64,000 nucleotides of DNA from Candidatus Villigracilis adiacens (GCA_016703605.1 JADJBU010000012.1:1-64000), one strand, 5' to 3'; counted from the stretch's first letter, positions 1 to 9,273 are shown. Numbers and translations: made by a program. Notes: generated by a model from the letters alone, not told the origin.

Positions 1-245
1 CCGATGGCGTGGTGAAACGCTTATTGCGCTCCCGTTACGGCTGGGATGACTTGCCCGATAATATCTTGCAAGCACTCGGAAAAGAAACCATCAAACTCGA
101 ACGCGAATTCAACAAGCGCGCAGGCTTCACCAAGGAAGATGACCGCCTGCCCAGGTGGATGACCGAAGAAGCCATCCCTGAAAACGGCTCGGTCTTCGAT
201 GTGAGCGAGGATGTGCTCGACCATATCTTTGACGGGATTGAATAG
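1..245 (+). CDS. Aldehyde:ferredoxin oxidoreductase, C-terminal end (partial)
   Basis: The frame is open to the left edge, so only the last ~80 residues are present and no start is visible. The tail has the pattern seen at the C-terminus of tungsten/molybdopterin AOR-family enzymes: LGKETIKLEREFN, then AGFTKEDDRLP and a final acidic stretch. In the family this end belongs to the all-helical domains that carry the [4Fe-4S] cluster and line the cofactor pocket, in an enzyme oxidising aldehydes to acids with ferredoxin. The gene ends just before a strong hairpin terminator. fdhD, another gene tied to Mo/W enzymes, lies 26 kb away. The family call rests only on the tail pattern. Confidence 0.75.
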   Translation, partial: DGVVKRLLRSRYGWDDLPDNILQALGKETIKLEREFNKRAGFTKEDDRLPRWMTEEAIPENGSVFDVSEDVLDHIFDGIE

Positions 246-255
246 TAAAAAATAA

Positions 256-290
256 AGTGACTGTCACCTCCAAGGTGACAGTCACTTTTT
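256..290. terminator. Bidirectional intrinsic terminator
   Basis: A perfect 14-bp stem (256-269 with 273-286), a three-base loop and T-rich sequence after it; an A-rich stretch lies before it, so it can also work on the minus strand. It sits between the convergent AOR tail and the CPBP protease gene, whose stop codon is at 289. Confidence 0.85.
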
Positions 291-1134
291 ACATGATCTT
301 ATTGTTTTTCAACCGATACTTCATCAACATCCAACCGGCCAAGCCAAATAATGCCGAAACGATCAACCCTTCATTGGTGGGCGTGAAGACCGGAGCAAGC
401 GGGCCGTTGACTTCGATAAAGCCGTTTATCAGCAGGGGCAGGCTTATCGCGTTGATCATTTGATGCAGCAGGAACACCGTCCATGTGGATTTGCTGAGGA
501 GGCGCAACTCGCCAAAGAGAATGGCAGTGGGGATTTGCACGATGATTGCCAGCCCCAAAAATACGGGAATGGAAGTTGTGATCGCGCTTTCAAGTGTGGC
601 GCGGTCAAGATAATAATAGTAGTAGGGCAGGTGCCAACTCCACCAGAGGATGCCGACGATAATGTGATTGACCAGCGGGCGTACGCCCGCCGCCTCGAGG
701 CGCGGAGTGAGGTAGCTGCGCCAGGCGAACTCTTCGAAGAAGTTTTTCATCAGCGACCCGATGAAGATCATGCCGACAGCGGAGAGATATGCGTCGAAGC
801 CCTGCGCGGCGAAACCGTCAGCGGAGACGATGCCGAAGAGGGCAGCCAGGCCGAAGGTCAGGAGGGAGGCGAGCGGATAGATGAGAAGAGCCAGCAGGTA
901 CCACTTCCAGCCTGGGGGGAGATTCAAGCCGAAGCCGGAATCCTTCCAGCCATCCCCGCCAAAAGCGCGGAACAAAAAGCCGGAAAAGGCGGGAGTGGTA
1001 AGCCAGACGAGCGCGCCCAAACTTTGCAGGGGCGGCATGGTATTGTCTGTTGCGTTGTTGAGCCAAATGCCGAGCCAGCCGCCGCAGACCGTAAATAACG
1101 CGACAATAAAGACGTTGCGAATGGTGTGGTTCAT
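289..1134 (-). CDS. CPBP-family intramembrane glutamic endopeptidase (CAAX protease-like)
   Basis: About 281 residues, with several hydrophobic segments typical of the Abi/CPBP membrane protease family. The family motifs are visible in order: EEFAWRSYL (the EExxxR catalytic motif), then WWSWHLP with the active-site His, then HQMINA (HxxxN). The ATG at 1134 is preferred because AAGGA stands just before it; an ATG at 1158 is possible, and the longer open frame beyond overlaps the kinase gene. It lies 58 bp downstream of the histidine kinase on the same strand, so co-transcription is likely. Substrate unknown; bacterial members act in prenyl-protein-like processing, bacteriocin immunity or signalling. 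Confidence 0.8.
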   Translation of the reverse strand: MNHTIRNVFIVALFTVCGGWLGIWLNNATDNTMPPLQSLGALVWLTTPAFSGFLFRAFGGDGWKDSGFGLNLPPGWKWYLLALLIYPLASLLTFGLAALFGIVSADGFAAQGFDAYLSAVGMIFIGSLMKNFFEEFAWRSYLTPRLEAAGVRPLVNHIIVGILWWSWHLPYYYYYLDRATLESAITTSIPVFLGLAIIVQIPTAILFGELRLLSKSTWTVFLLHQMINAISLPLLINGFIEVNGPLAPVFTPTNEGLIVSALFGLAGWMLMKYRLKNNKIM

Positions 1135-1192
1135 TGTATCCTTTGTTGTTTCCTTCATTGCGATGGGAATTTCTTTATAAATACGCGCGATC

Positions 1193-3373
1193 TTAATTTT
1201 GGTTGTTGCCCAGCGTAAAGTAAAACGTCGCGCCTTTGCCTTCCTCCGAATCCACCCAAATGCTTCCGCCGTGAACTTCGACGATGCGTTTGACGAGCGC
1301 CAGCCCCACACCGGTTCCTTCTGTGGCGGGGTCGAGTTTGTCGAACAAGCCGAAGATGCGTTTTTGAAATTCCTTTTTTATGCCGATCCCGTTGTCGCGC
1401 ACATGGAAGATGGGACGGCCATCCTCCAGTTCGCAGCCGATCTCGATGATGGGCTGCGGCTGGCTGCCCGTGAATTTGACGGCGTTGTCCACCAGGTTTT
1501 GGATGAGTTCGACGATTCTTTCCCGGTCGACCCGCACGATGGGAAACCCGCTTCCGATTCTGACCTCGACCTGTTTCTTCTTTATTTGACCTTCCACCCG
1601 CCTGAGGGCTTCTGCGGCGATTTCTTCGAATGGCACATCCTGTTTTTCATTCGCGGCTTTTCCGATCCTTGAGAGTTCGAGGAGTTCGCTCAGCAGCCTT
1701 TGCATTTTATCCGCCGCCTCGGAGATGCGTTGAACGTCGGCGCCCAGTCTGTCGAAGTTTCCCTGGCGGGCGTCCTGTTCGAGGTAGCCGAGGAATCCGC
1801 GGATGGTGATGAGGGGCGATTTGAGATCGTGCGAGGCGGTGTAGGTGAAGCGTTCGAGTTCTTCGTTCTTTTGTTCGAGTTCGCGCACCAGTTTTTCCTG
1901 TATCTCAAGCTCGTGTTTGATCGAGTCTTGCAGGCGGGTCTTTTCGACGGCGACTGCCAGGTTCGAGGCAATGGTCATGAGCAGTTGGGCGTCGTTTTCG
2001 TTGAAGGCGTATTCGCGTTCGATGCTTTCCAGCGAGATGATGCCGATCACCCGTTCATTGGTCATGATCGGAACCGCCACTGACGATTTTGCCGGGAGGC
2101 TGTTGGTATTGATGGCGTTCATTGCGGCAGACCGTTTTATCCAGTCGCTTTCGATGATGACCGGCTTTCTTCCTTCCATGACGCGGGTGGTCATGCCTTC
2201 GCCAAAGCGGATGGGAATATCCCGGCGCGGGATGCCGGCGTCGAAGTCGTAGGGGAAGTGGATCAGGTTGGTGTTGGGGTCGTGGATGGCGATCAGGAGG
2301 TTGTCGGCTTTGAGCAGGCGCCGGAGTTGTTCGCCGGTGTCCTGGATCAATTTTTGCAGGTCGGTCTTTTGGATGAGGGATTCGCTAATTCCATGCACGG
2401 CTTCGAGTTCGGCGATGTGCCGGTTGAGTTGTTCTTCGGCTTGCTTCTGGTCGGTGATATCGAGCATGATTCCCTGGACGATTTGCGAATTGGCTTCGAC
2501 CATGATCAGGCTTTCGTCGTGAAACCATATATAGCCGCCGTCCTTTTTTTGGAAGCGGTATTCGAGGCGGGGCATCCTGCCGTTTTTGAGGGCGTCGTCT
2601 TCTACGGCAAGCGTTAGTTCGAGGTCGTCGGGGTGGACGCGCGATTGCCAAAAGCCGGGGTCGTTTGTCCATGCTTCGGGGGGGAAGCCGGTCATATTCT
2701 GGATGCGCGGACTGATGAAGTGCCAGGCGCCCATCAGTCCCGGTTCTGCCATGTAGACTGCGGCGGGGATGCTTTCCACCAGTCCGCGGTAACGGGCTTC
2801 GGTTTCCTGCAATTTGTTTTGGATTTTCATTCGTTCCATCAGGTCTGCTTCGGCGGACTGTATTATGCTTTGCAGGCGGCTGATAACGAGCCATTGCAGG
2901 GCGGTGATCAATGCGATTAGCATGATGGCGGCGAGATAGTCTGAAAAGTCGTTTTCCCCGCTAAACGGGTTGTTGATGATTCCCGCCATTTCGAAGGCGC
3001 CATAGACGCCTGCCTCGATAATGATGATGCAGCCGATGATGATCGTGCCGGGTCTGCCTGCAAGCAAGCCCGAGGCGAGCAATACCACGATGAGCCCGAG
3101 GATGGCTGTGTCGCGAATGCCGTTGTTTCGGTAAATAAGGATGGAAAGCACCAGTAGCGATGAGGTCAGGGCAACCCAGCTGCCGATGGCGGTTTTTCCA
3201 GCCCAGGTCAGCCCGATGGAGAAGAGCAGGATGAATGACAGCCCGATCAGGAAGGGGCGGTTTACATCCACAACGGCCAGGATTGAAGTGACAGTCAGGG
3301 CGGTCAGAAGAACCGCGAGGATTAATATCCTCATATCCATTTTTGATGCGGCGGACTGGAAAAGGGTTTTCAT
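1193..3373 (-). CDS. Membrane PAS-GAF sensor histidine kinase
   Basis: 726 residues. About six N-terminal membrane segments (to ~residue 170) are followed by a PAS/PAC domain (~190-310), a GAF domain (~335-480), a HisKA dimerisation domain with the phospho-acceptor His in ASHDLKSPL (~515), and a HATPase domain with NLVDNAVKF (N box), DNGIGI (G1) and GTGVGLALVK (G2). It should autophosphorylate and pass the phosphate to a response regulator, but none is encoded next to it, so it is an orphan kinase here. No clear Shine-Dalgarno precedes the ATG. The signal is unknown; a GAF plus PAS pair suggests a small ligand or redox cue. Confidence 0.9.
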   Translation of the reverse strand: MKTLFQSAASKMDMRILILAVLLTALTVTSILAVVDVNRPFLIGLSFILLFSIGLTWAGKTAIGSWVALTSSLLVLSILIYRNNGIRDTAILGLIVVLLASGLLAGRPGTIIIGCIIIIEAGVYGAFEMAGIINNPFSGENDFSDYLAAIMLIALITALQWLVISRLQSIIQSAEADLMERMKIQNKLQETEARYRGLVESIPAAVYMAEPGLMGAWHFISPRIQNMTGFPPEAWTNDPGFWQSRVHPDDLELTLAVEDDALKNGRMPRLEYRFQKKDGGYIWFHDESLIMVEANSQIVQGIMLDITDQKQAEEQLNRHIAELEAVHGISESLIQKTDLQKLIQDTGEQLRRLLKADNLLIAIHDPNTNLIHFPYDFDAGIPRRDIPIRFGEGMTTRVMEGRKPVIIESDWIKRSAAMNAINTNSLPAKSSVAVPIMTNERVIGIISLESIEREYAFNENDAQLLMTIASNLAVAVEKTRLQDSIKHELEIQEKLVRELEQKNEELERFTYTASHDLKSPLITIRGFLGYLEQDARQGNFDRLGADVQRISEAADKMQRLLSELLELSRIGKAANEKQDVPFEEIAAEALRRVEGQIKKKQVEVRIGSGFPIVRVDRERIVELIQNLVDNAVKFTGSQPQPIIEIGCELEDGRPIFHVRDNGIGIKKEFQKRIFGLFDKLDPATEGTGVGLALVKRIVEVHGGSIWVDSEEGKGATFYFTLGNNQN

Positions 3374-3560
3374 TGCCTGTTTTTATTCTACTTGATTCCC
3401 GCCGGATTGATAAAACAGCGAGCACCCAATACCGCTCGCTTCGCCGCAGAGCCCATACCTGGAAGGGTGAAAATGGAGTTCAAAGCGGCGCGGCGTCTCC
3501 AAACTTTGGAGTGAGAAGCGACCGTCAGGAGATGTTTGGCTCCGGCTAAGCCCGGTTCTC
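3374..3560. other. Intergenic spacer with a degenerate dispersed repeat
   Basis: No convincing gene. The part at about 3485-3545 (a CTCCAAACTTTGGAG core, then a GTCAGGAGATGTTTGGC tail) resembles 13544-13605, suggesting an old interspersed repeat of ~60 bp. The rest shows nothing I can support. Confidence 0.35.
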
Positions 3561-3596
3561 TAAAACAAAGAAACTCCCGCGGGGGGAGTTTCTTTG
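3561..3596 (-). terminator. Intrinsic terminator of tRNA-Thr
   Basis: A 13-bp perfect stem (3566-3578 with 3584-3596), a five-base loop, and a T4 tract on the minus strand, starting 2 nt after the tRNA 3' end. Confidence 0.85.
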
Positions 3597-3598
3597 TG

Positions 3599-3671
3599 AG
3601 CCACCGATGGGATTTGAACCCATGACCTGCCGATTACGAATCGGCTGCACTGCCAACTGTGCTACGGTGGC
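3599..3671 (-). tRNA. tRNA-Thr (anticodon CGT)
   Basis: Read on the minus strand, the 73-nt sequence folds as a complete cloverleaf: acceptor GCCACCG paired with CGGTGGC, D-arm GCAC/GTGC, anticodon stem GCCGA/TCGGC around loop TTCGTAA (anticodon CGT, Thr), T-arm ATGGG/CCCAT with TTCAAAT loop, and discriminator T. CCA is not encoded; the CCA-adding enzyme gene at ~60 kb would add it. An intrinsic terminator follows directly. Confidence 0.95.
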
Positions 3672-3804
3672 GATGTGGCGCAAAATGAGTTTTGCGCAGT
3701 CGGACAAGGTAATCCTTGTCTTACAGCGGCGGGATTATAAAGGAATTGCGATATTCACGCAAGTTTTCGCCCCGACACGTTGTCTGTATGGCGGAGGCTG
3801 ATTG

Positions 3805-5066
3805 ATGCGAATTGCGATGATTTCATACCATACCTGTCCGCTGGCGGCGCTGGGCGGGAAGGATACCGGCGGGATGAATGTTTACGTCCGCGATTTGACC
3901 TGCGAATTGGGACGGCTGGGGGTGCATGTGGACGTTTTTACGCGTTCGCAGGATGAACACGTGCCGCATGTCGTTCATGAATTGGGGTTTGGCAACCGCG
4001 TGGTTCACATCCCCGCCGGACCGGAAGAGCCGCGCAGTAAAAGCGATATCGCAAGGTATATTCCGGAATTTGCCGATGGGATATTAAAGTTTGCGGCGGC
4101 GAAGGGTATTGAGTACGATGTCATCCACAGTCATTATTGGATGTCTGGTTTGGCGGCTGAGATTTTGAGCGACGCCTGGGGCGGGACGCCGATTACGCAT
4201 ATGTTCCACACCCTGGGCGAGATGAAGAACCGGGTGGCGAGGTCGGAGGATGAACGCGCGGGGCAGGATCGGCTGGATGGGGAGAGGCGGGTCCTCCGTC
4301 GGGCGAAGCGGATCGTCGTCGCCACGCTGGCGGAGATGACCCAGTTGAGATTCCTCTACCGGGCGGATGCAAACCGCATGACGGTGATACCGCCGGGGGT
4401 GGATACGGGTCATTTCTACCCCATCCCGGCGGATGAGGCGAAGGAGTTTATTGGGTTGAAGCCCGAGGATCGCATGATCCTTTTTGTGGGGCGCATCGAG
4501 CCGTTGAAGGGGTGGATACGCTGATCGAGGCGGTTGCCCGTTTGGGCAGGGGGCTGTCTGGCAGGGGGCATCCGGTGCATCTGGCAATCATTGGCGGGGA
4601 GCCGGATGCAAACCCGGAGAATATGACCGAAGAGATGGCGCGACTGCAAAGGCTGTGCGATGAGTTGTGTATGGGCGGGATGGTGGTGTTTTTGGGGAAG
4701 CGCGCGCAGGATACCCTGCCCTATTATTATTCCGCGGCGGAGGTGCTGGTGATGCCTTCGTTGTATGAGTCTTTTGGGATGGTGGCGTTGGAGGCGATGG
4801 CGTGCGGCACGCCGGTGATCGCTTCGGAAGTGGGGGGCTTGGGGTATCTCGTGCAGGATGGGGTGACGGGGTATACCGTTCCGGATGGAGACCCGTCGGC
4901 GATCTGCAAAAAGCTCAGCCTGTTATTGAGCGATCATCCGTTGCGGCTGGAGATGGGGGAACGGGCTGCATTGTACGCCAGGGAGTATGACTGGCAAAAG
5001 ATCGCCGGTTCGGTTCTGGGGCTTTACCAGGATTTGGTTCGGGAGGGGAGTGCGGATCGGGTTTGA
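3805..5066 (+). pseudogene. GT4 glycosyltransferase (MshA/sucrose-phosphate synthase-like), frameshifted
   Basis: The N-terminal half (to 4524) has GGKDTGGMNVYVRDL, HSHYWMSGL and FVGRIEPLKG; the C-terminal half (from ~4512) has PSLYESFGMVALEAMACGTP, the EX7E-type donor site of GT4 enzymes. The two halves join exactly if the G4 run at 4509-4512 had one more G (LKG-VDTLIEAV), so a single-base deletion splits an otherwise complete ~420-residue enzyme. GGAGG at 3793-3797 supports the ATG at 3805 over the TTG three bases earlier. The family moves sugar from a nucleotide donor in the cytoplasm to an acceptor such as inositol phosphate, a lipid or a sugar phosphate; substrate not decidable. A homopolymer sequencing error is quite possible. 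Confidence 0.85.
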
Positions 5067-5120
5067 GGGTTTTGACCTCGCAAGCGGCGCTGCGTGGCTG
5101 CCTGCTGTTTCCGATGAACT

Positions 5121-5870
5121 TTATTCCTTCAATTTGACGTGGAATAAGGTGGAGCCGTCCATTTCCTTGATGCGCACTTCGAAGCGCTCCTTGAATTTAC
5201 CGATCATTTTGGAGAGTTGTTTGTGCCCGTAGGTGCGGGGATCGAAGGCGGGGTCGAGTTGGTAGAGGGCGTTGCCCATCGAAGCGAGCGATGCCCAGCC
5301 GTCCTGTTGGACCGCCATTTCGAAAGCCTGGGTGAGGAGGGGCAGGGGATCGGGTTCGCCTTTTTTTCGGGCGCCGCCTTTGTTCTGTGAACTCTGGGCT
5401 GGCGTTCGTTTTGCCGCCACGAGGTTTTCGGTATAAACGAAAAGGTCGCAGGCGTTGACGAAGGGCTTCGGGGTTTTTTTCTCTCCGATGCCCATGACGA
5501 AGATGCCCGTTTCCCGGATGCGCGTAGCCAGTCTGGTGTAGTCGCTGTCGCTTGAGACCAGGCAAAAACCGTCCACGACGCCGGAATGCAGAATGTCCAT
5601 GGCATCGATGATCATGGCGCTGTCGGTGGCGTTCTTTCCAACGGTATATCGAAATTGTTGGATGGGCTGAAAGGCGTGGAAGTTGAGCGTTTCCTTCCAT
5701 GAATTCATGCTGTTTGTGGTCCAGTCGCCGTAGATGCGCCGTAGGGTGATTTGCCCATGCCGCCCGGCTTCGACAAGCATCTGACTGAGCAAGCCTGCCT
5801 GGGCATTGTCGCCGTCGATGAGCATGGCGATCTTGTTGCGGGAAAGCGATTTGAGGTTTTCGTCGGTCAT
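5121..5870 (-). CDS. NYN-domain (PIN-like RNase) protein with C-terminal OST-HTH/LOTUS-type domain
   Basis: About 249 residues. The N-terminal half shows the NYN/LabA pattern of acidic metal ligands: MLIDGDNAQ near the start, GKNATDSAMIIDAMD in the middle, and LVSSDSDYTRLATRIRETG. The C-terminal ~75 residues (TQAFEMAVQQDGWASLASMG onward) fit a LOTUS/OST-HTH RNA-binding fold. In the family this is a metal-dependent RNase or RNA-binding module acting in RNA turnover. The ATG at 5870 is chosen because upstream frame extension only translates a dispersed repeat, and because a TATAAT box lies 6 nt before it. Targets unknown. Confidence 0.8.
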   Translation of the reverse strand: MTDENLKSLSRNKIAMLIDGDNAQAGLLSQMLVEAGRHGQITLRRIYGDWTTNSMNSWKETLNFHAFQPIQQFRYTVGKNATDSAMIIDAMDILHSGVVDGFCLVSSDSDYTRLATRIRETGIFVMGIGEKKTPKPFVNACDLFVYTENLVAAKRTPAQSSQNKGGARKKGEPDPLPLLTQAFEMAVQQDGWASLASMGNALYQLDPAFDPRTYGHKQLSKMIGKFKERFEVRIKEMDGSTLFHVKLKE

Positions 5871-5876
5871 GCGGGT

Positions 5877-5882
5877 ATTATA
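5877..5882 (-). promoter_or_regulatory. -10 box of a leaderless promoter for the NYN gene
   Basis: TATAAT on the minus strand, six bases before the ATG at 5870. Transcription would start at or just before the start codon, and no Shine-Dalgarno is present. No good -35 box seen. Confidence 0.5.
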
Positions 5883-5920
5883 CCTTGTGAGCAGGGAGCG
5901 TGTTGACTGCCTGATGGGCG

Positions 5921-6001
5921 GTGTGCAGGCAAAGGTTGTCAGTTTGGACTGCAACATCTCCCGACTTTCGACTCCATGCCTGACATGTTTTGTTTGCACA
6001 C
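5921..6001. repeat. Dispersed repeat R1, copy a (81 bp)
   Basis: Starts GTGTGCAGGCAAAGGTTGTC and ends with a near reverse complement (GACATGTTTTGTTTGCACAC), giving imperfect terminal inverted repeats of ~27 bp. It is the shortest copy, lacking part of the centre seen at 18721-18817. It lies between the divergent NYN and MFS genes. Confidence 0.85.
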
Positions 6002-6094
6002 GATGGGCGATGGGCGGGCGGGGGAATGGGTTATACTCGCCCTGCAAGCGTCTGGCAGACGCTCGATCTATTTTATTACCCAAGAGGAATAACA

Positions 6095-7441
6095 ATGCTG
6101 GACTTCGCCAAACGATGGCTTCCATTGCGCGCAGGGGAATCGAAACTTGCACTAACCCTGGGCTTTATCCTGTTTTCCAATTATGCCGCCATGGGGATTA
6201 CCAAGGTTGTCTCCGTCAGCGGGTTTCTGGGAGAGGTCAGGGATCATTACATCCTCCTCGTCTGGGCAGTGGACATGGTGCTGCTTATCCTTGCGACCGG
6301 GTTGCAGTCCCTGATCGTTGACCGGTTCGACCGGGTGAAGCTGATTTCCGGCGTGCTGGTGATTTTCATGCTCCTGTATGCCGTTTTGCCGTTTACTTTT
6401 TTGGTTAAAGGATTCCCAGCCGCCATCAGCTATACGTTTGTTTATCTTCTCAACGACCAGCAATGGCGGTTTTTCCCCGTCGTCTTCTGGATCCTGGTCA
6501 ATGATATTTACGACCCCGGCACGGGGCGGCGCGTCATGCCGTTCATTGGGGTCTTTGCCTTTGTCGGTACGATTGTCGGTTTGGGCATTGCCGCCGCCGA
6601 CGCGCAGTTTCAATTTGGGGCGGTGCCGTTGTTGTGGCTGAACGCGGCGATTTTTTTCGCGGCTTTTCTTGTTTCGCGCTTTCAACTTCGGGCGGTCAAA
6701 CTTCCCCCGCCGATCGGGGTAAAGGCGGATTCGATGAAATCCACGTTGACCGAGGGCTGGGACTTTATCAAAACGGTTCCGGCGTTCGCATATCTTGCCC
6801 TGGGAATGCTGGCGGCTGGCAGTGTGATGACGGTGCTGCTTTACGATGCCCTTTCCGACGCGAAAACCGACCTCGGGAGCGGGTTTCAGTCCTATTATGC
6901 CATTTATAACCTTTTGATCGCGGTGGTCTCGATCCTGGCGCAGAGCGTTTCCACGCGCATCATCGAACGATTTACGTTGAAACGCAGTTTTTTGATCCAG
7001 CCTGTGATGATGTTTTTGTCGACTGTTGCAAATTTTTTCATCCCGGGGTATCTGGGCAGCAGTTTTGCACAGGGGTTTTCGCGCGTGACTTATGATACGA
7101 CCGATCTTTCCGCGCGCAAGGCATTTCAGGCAATGGTGCCCAACGAAAAACGCGGGCGGGTCAGCATCTTTTTGGATAGTTACCTGCCCTCCGGCGGGAC
7201 GATCCTGGGGAGTTTGATCACCTTTGGCATTATCAGCATGGGCTTGCGTTACGGCATTCCTCGCGAACAATACAGCCTGGCGTATATCGGGGTGGGAGTG
7301 GCGGTTTCTCTTTTGGCGCTTTTTGCCGCCTTGAAGGTCCGCGCCACATATGAACAGAGCATGTTGAGTTGGCAGCTCAAGCGCCGCACCCGCGGAGCCA
7401 GTTTGTTGAGCAAGCTTGATTTCGACGAGGACGACAAGTAA
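6095..7441 (+). CDS. MFS-fold multi-spanning transporter (NTP/NDP translocase-like)
   Basis: 448 residues with about 12 hydrophobic segments. Loop patterns such as VDRFDRVKLISG and NDIYDPGTGRRVMPFIG recall the MFS-like Npt1/Npt2-type families more than sugar MFS pumps; the substrate cannot be read from sequence. The ATG at 6095 follows AAGAGGA at good spacing; an upstream in-frame start at 5990 would translate the R1 repeat. It is followed after 2 nt by a GNAT gene and then by a HAMP membrane sensor, suggesting an operon of transport, acetyl transfer and sensing. MFS-like transporter is firm; nucleotide transport is only a possibility. Confidence 0.7.
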   Translation: MLDFAKRWLPLRAGESKLALTLGFILFSNYAAMGITKVVSVSGFLGEVRDHYILLVWAVDMVLLILATGLQSLIVDRFDRVKLISGVLVIFMLLYAVLPFTFLVKGFPAAISYTFVYLLNDQQWRFFPVVFWILVNDIYDPGTGRRVMPFIGVFAFVGTIVGLGIAAADAQFQFGAVPLLWLNAAIFFAAFLVSRFQLRAVKLPPPIGVKADSMKSTLTEGWDFIKTVPAFAYLALGMLAAGSVMTVLLYDALSDAKTDLGSGFQSYYAIYNLLIAVVSILAQSVSTRIIERFTLKRSFLIQPVMMFLSTVANFFIPGYLGSSFAQGFSRVTYDTTDLSARKAFQAMVPNEKRGRVSIFLDSYLPSGGTILGSLITFGIISMGLRYGIPREQYSLAYIGVGVAVSLLALFAALKVRATYEQSMLSWQLKRRTRGASLLSKLDFDEDDK

Positions 7442-7443
7442 GG

Positions 7444-8160
7444 ATGGCGGCGCGTGTAGTTGCCGGCATGGACCGGACCGTCATCTACGAATTGCCTGGG
7501 TCGGGTGACGGGGAGCGCATCGATGCGATGCTGGATTTGTACCAGCGCCTTTTTCCAAAGTATGGTCATTACATTCCGCGGATGAGACGCCGCGTTCAGT
7601 TCGGGAATGAACACCGGCAGGGGCATGTCGTTCATTACTGGCTGGTCGAAGTGGACGGCCAGCCCGCCGCGATCAGGACGTTCCGCTACATCCGTCAACG
7701 CCGCTGCGGGCTGGCGCACGCCCTGGCTGTCGATCCACAGTTTCGTGAGGAGGAAGCAGGCGGCAGGCGGCTCTCCATGTTTGTTGTGCATGAATGCCTG
7801 GCGCAGATCATCCGCGACGCCGGGGAGCGGGGCGACCCGCCTGTTCTGGGAATGGTCAATGAGGTCGAGCCTGCCCGCCTGATGGAACATTACCAGCGTA
7901 ATGGTCTGATACAATTGCCGGTAAATTACCGCGAACCGATCTTCCCTTCCGAAGCGCCGGGGAGATCGCGCGCGGAGGAATTGAAGCTGGTTGAATTCTC
8001 GCCGATGCATCTCGGTTTTCTAAAGAGCCCCGGCATTCAAATCGAATCGTATTCCCGTGAAATGATCGCGGATTTTACGTCCGCGTTTTTGATCGACCAT
8101 TATGGGCTGCCGGAAGATCATCCCGTTGTGGTCGAAATCTTTAATTCTATTGGAACGTAG
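7444..8160 (+). CDS. GNAT-like N-acetyltransferase
   Basis: 238 residues. The central part (HYWLVEVDGQPAAIRTFRYI, then LAHALAVDPQFREEEAGGRR) has the beta-strand/Q-R-x-x-G/A-like layout of the GNAT fold that binds acetyl-CoA; FVVHECLAQIIRDAG and a MEHYQRNG segment near the C-terminus (the usual GFY-like site) support this. The start is 2 nt after the stop of the transporter gene; an ATG at 7468 is the alternative. The acetyl acceptor is unknown. It probably shares a transcript with the transporter and the HAMP protein that begins right after it. Confidence 0.65.
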   Translation: MAARVVAGMDRTVIYELPGSGDGERIDAMLDLYQRLFPKYGHYIPRMRRRVQFGNEHRQGHVVHYWLVEVDGQPAAIRTFRYIRQRRCGLAHALAVDPQFREEEAGGRRLSMFVVHECLAQIIRDAGERGDPPVLGMVNEVEPARLMEHYQRNGLIQLPVNYREPIFPSEAPGRSRAEELKLVEFSPMHLGFLKSPGIQIESYSREMIADFTSAFLIDHYGLPEDHPVVVEIFNSIGT

Positions 8161-8169
8161 GTGATTATT

Positions 8170-9237
8170 ATGAGTGAACAAGCAACCGAACCGATCAAAC
8201 CCGCCGGGAGGTTTTTCAGCCTGCGCTTGAAGATCTGGCTGGGATTTATCCTCGTTTTTACGCCGGTGTTCGTGGCAAGTTATTACTGGTTTTATCAGTA
8301 CACGACCGAACGGGTATTCAAAACCATAACCGACGACCTGACCGAAACCATCGATGGGGCAATCGACGGCATGGACAAGGAGGGATTTGTCGAATTGTAT
8401 GCCGGTGAAAGCGCCGACAACCCCATGTGCCCGCCCGAAAAACCAACAGCCGACACTCCCAAGGAGGAAAACGGGTATTACCCGGAGGAGAATTCCCTGT
8501 ACCTTGCCCACGTAAACTGGCTGTATGCCGTCCAGCAGGTCGAGCCGCAGACCCGCATGTATACCTACATCAAGGGACCCGATGAAGGCGAGATCATTGC
8601 CATCGGCAGTACGGGGTACTTCCGCGAACCGCGCGGCGGGTTCCGGTTTTGCCAGAGATATACTTCGACTTCTTCGAACATCTATCGCGGGTTGACCGAA
8701 CAGGTCGACGCCTGGGAGCCGTATCCCGACGATTTCGGGACCTGGATCACCACCTACCAGCCGATCATCGACGACAACGGGGTCGTGATTGGAGCCATCG
8801 GAGTGGATATCGAAGCCTCCTATGTTAACCAGGTGAAGAGCGATATCCTGCGGAACGGGGCGTTCGCTTTCATTGCAAGTTATATTGCCATCTTCCTGCT
8901 GGTCTTCTGGCTTTCAGGCTTTCTGACCCGCCCCATCATCGGGCTGGCAGGAGCCGCCAAGAAGATCGGAGAAGGCGATTACGAGCAGGAAATACAGACC
9001 GCCAACACGGAGGGTTTCCGCGACGAGATCGATACCCTGACCGATGTCTTCAAAGCCATGGTCGACAAGGTTGCCCAGCGCGAACAGACCCTGCGCGCCC
9101 GGGTTCAGCAATTGGAAATCATGGTGGACCGCTCGAAGTTGACCAAGCAGGTAAGCGAGATCGTCGAGACTGAATTCTTCCAGGACTTGCAATCGAAGGT
9201 CCGCACCATGCGAAACCGGTTTGTGAAGGATGAATAA
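8170..9237 (+). CDS. Membrane sensor with extracytoplasmic domain and HAMP, no output domain
   Basis: 355 residues: one membrane segment (~17-40), an extracytoplasmic region (~42-235) of Cache-like character (DDLTETIDGAIDGM, ending with VVIGAIGVDIEASYV), a second membrane segment (~240-262), a HAMP domain (~262-318) with a TRPIIGLAGAAKKIGEGDYE pattern, and a ~40-residue coiled coil. No kinase, cyclase, GGDEF or methyl-accepting domain follows, so it must act through a partner. AGGTGA at 8159-8164 supports the ATG at 8170 over the GTG at 8161. A bidirectional terminator follows the gene. Confidence 0.8.
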   Translation: MSEQATEPIKPAGRFFSLRLKIWLGFILVFTPVFVASYYWFYQYTTERVFKTITDDLTETIDGAIDGMDKEGFVELYAGESADNPMCPPEKPTADTPKEENGYYPEENSLYLAHVNWLYAVQQVEPQTRMYTYIKGPDEGEIIAIGSTGYFREPRGGFRFCQRYTSTSSNIYRGLTEQVDAWEPYPDDFGTWITTYQPIIDDNGVVIGAIGVDIEASYVNQVKSDILRNGAFAFIASYIAIFLLVFWLSGFLTRPIIGLAGAAKKIGEGDYEQEIQTANTEGFRDEIDTLTDVFKAMVDKVAQREQTLRARVQQLEIMVDRSKLTKQVSEIVETEFFQDLQSKVRTMRNRFVKDE

Positions 9238-9273
9238 AAAGGCTCTACCGGTTTTAACGGGAATCCTTATCTG

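Noticed and set aside
3599..3671. tRNA as an integration site
   Set aside because: No direct repeat of the tRNA 3' end and no integrase or phage genes nearby.
5990..6094. Longer N-terminus for the MFS-like protein
   Set aside because: The extension overlaps repeat R1a and its flank; the ATG at 6095 has a good ribosome binding site.
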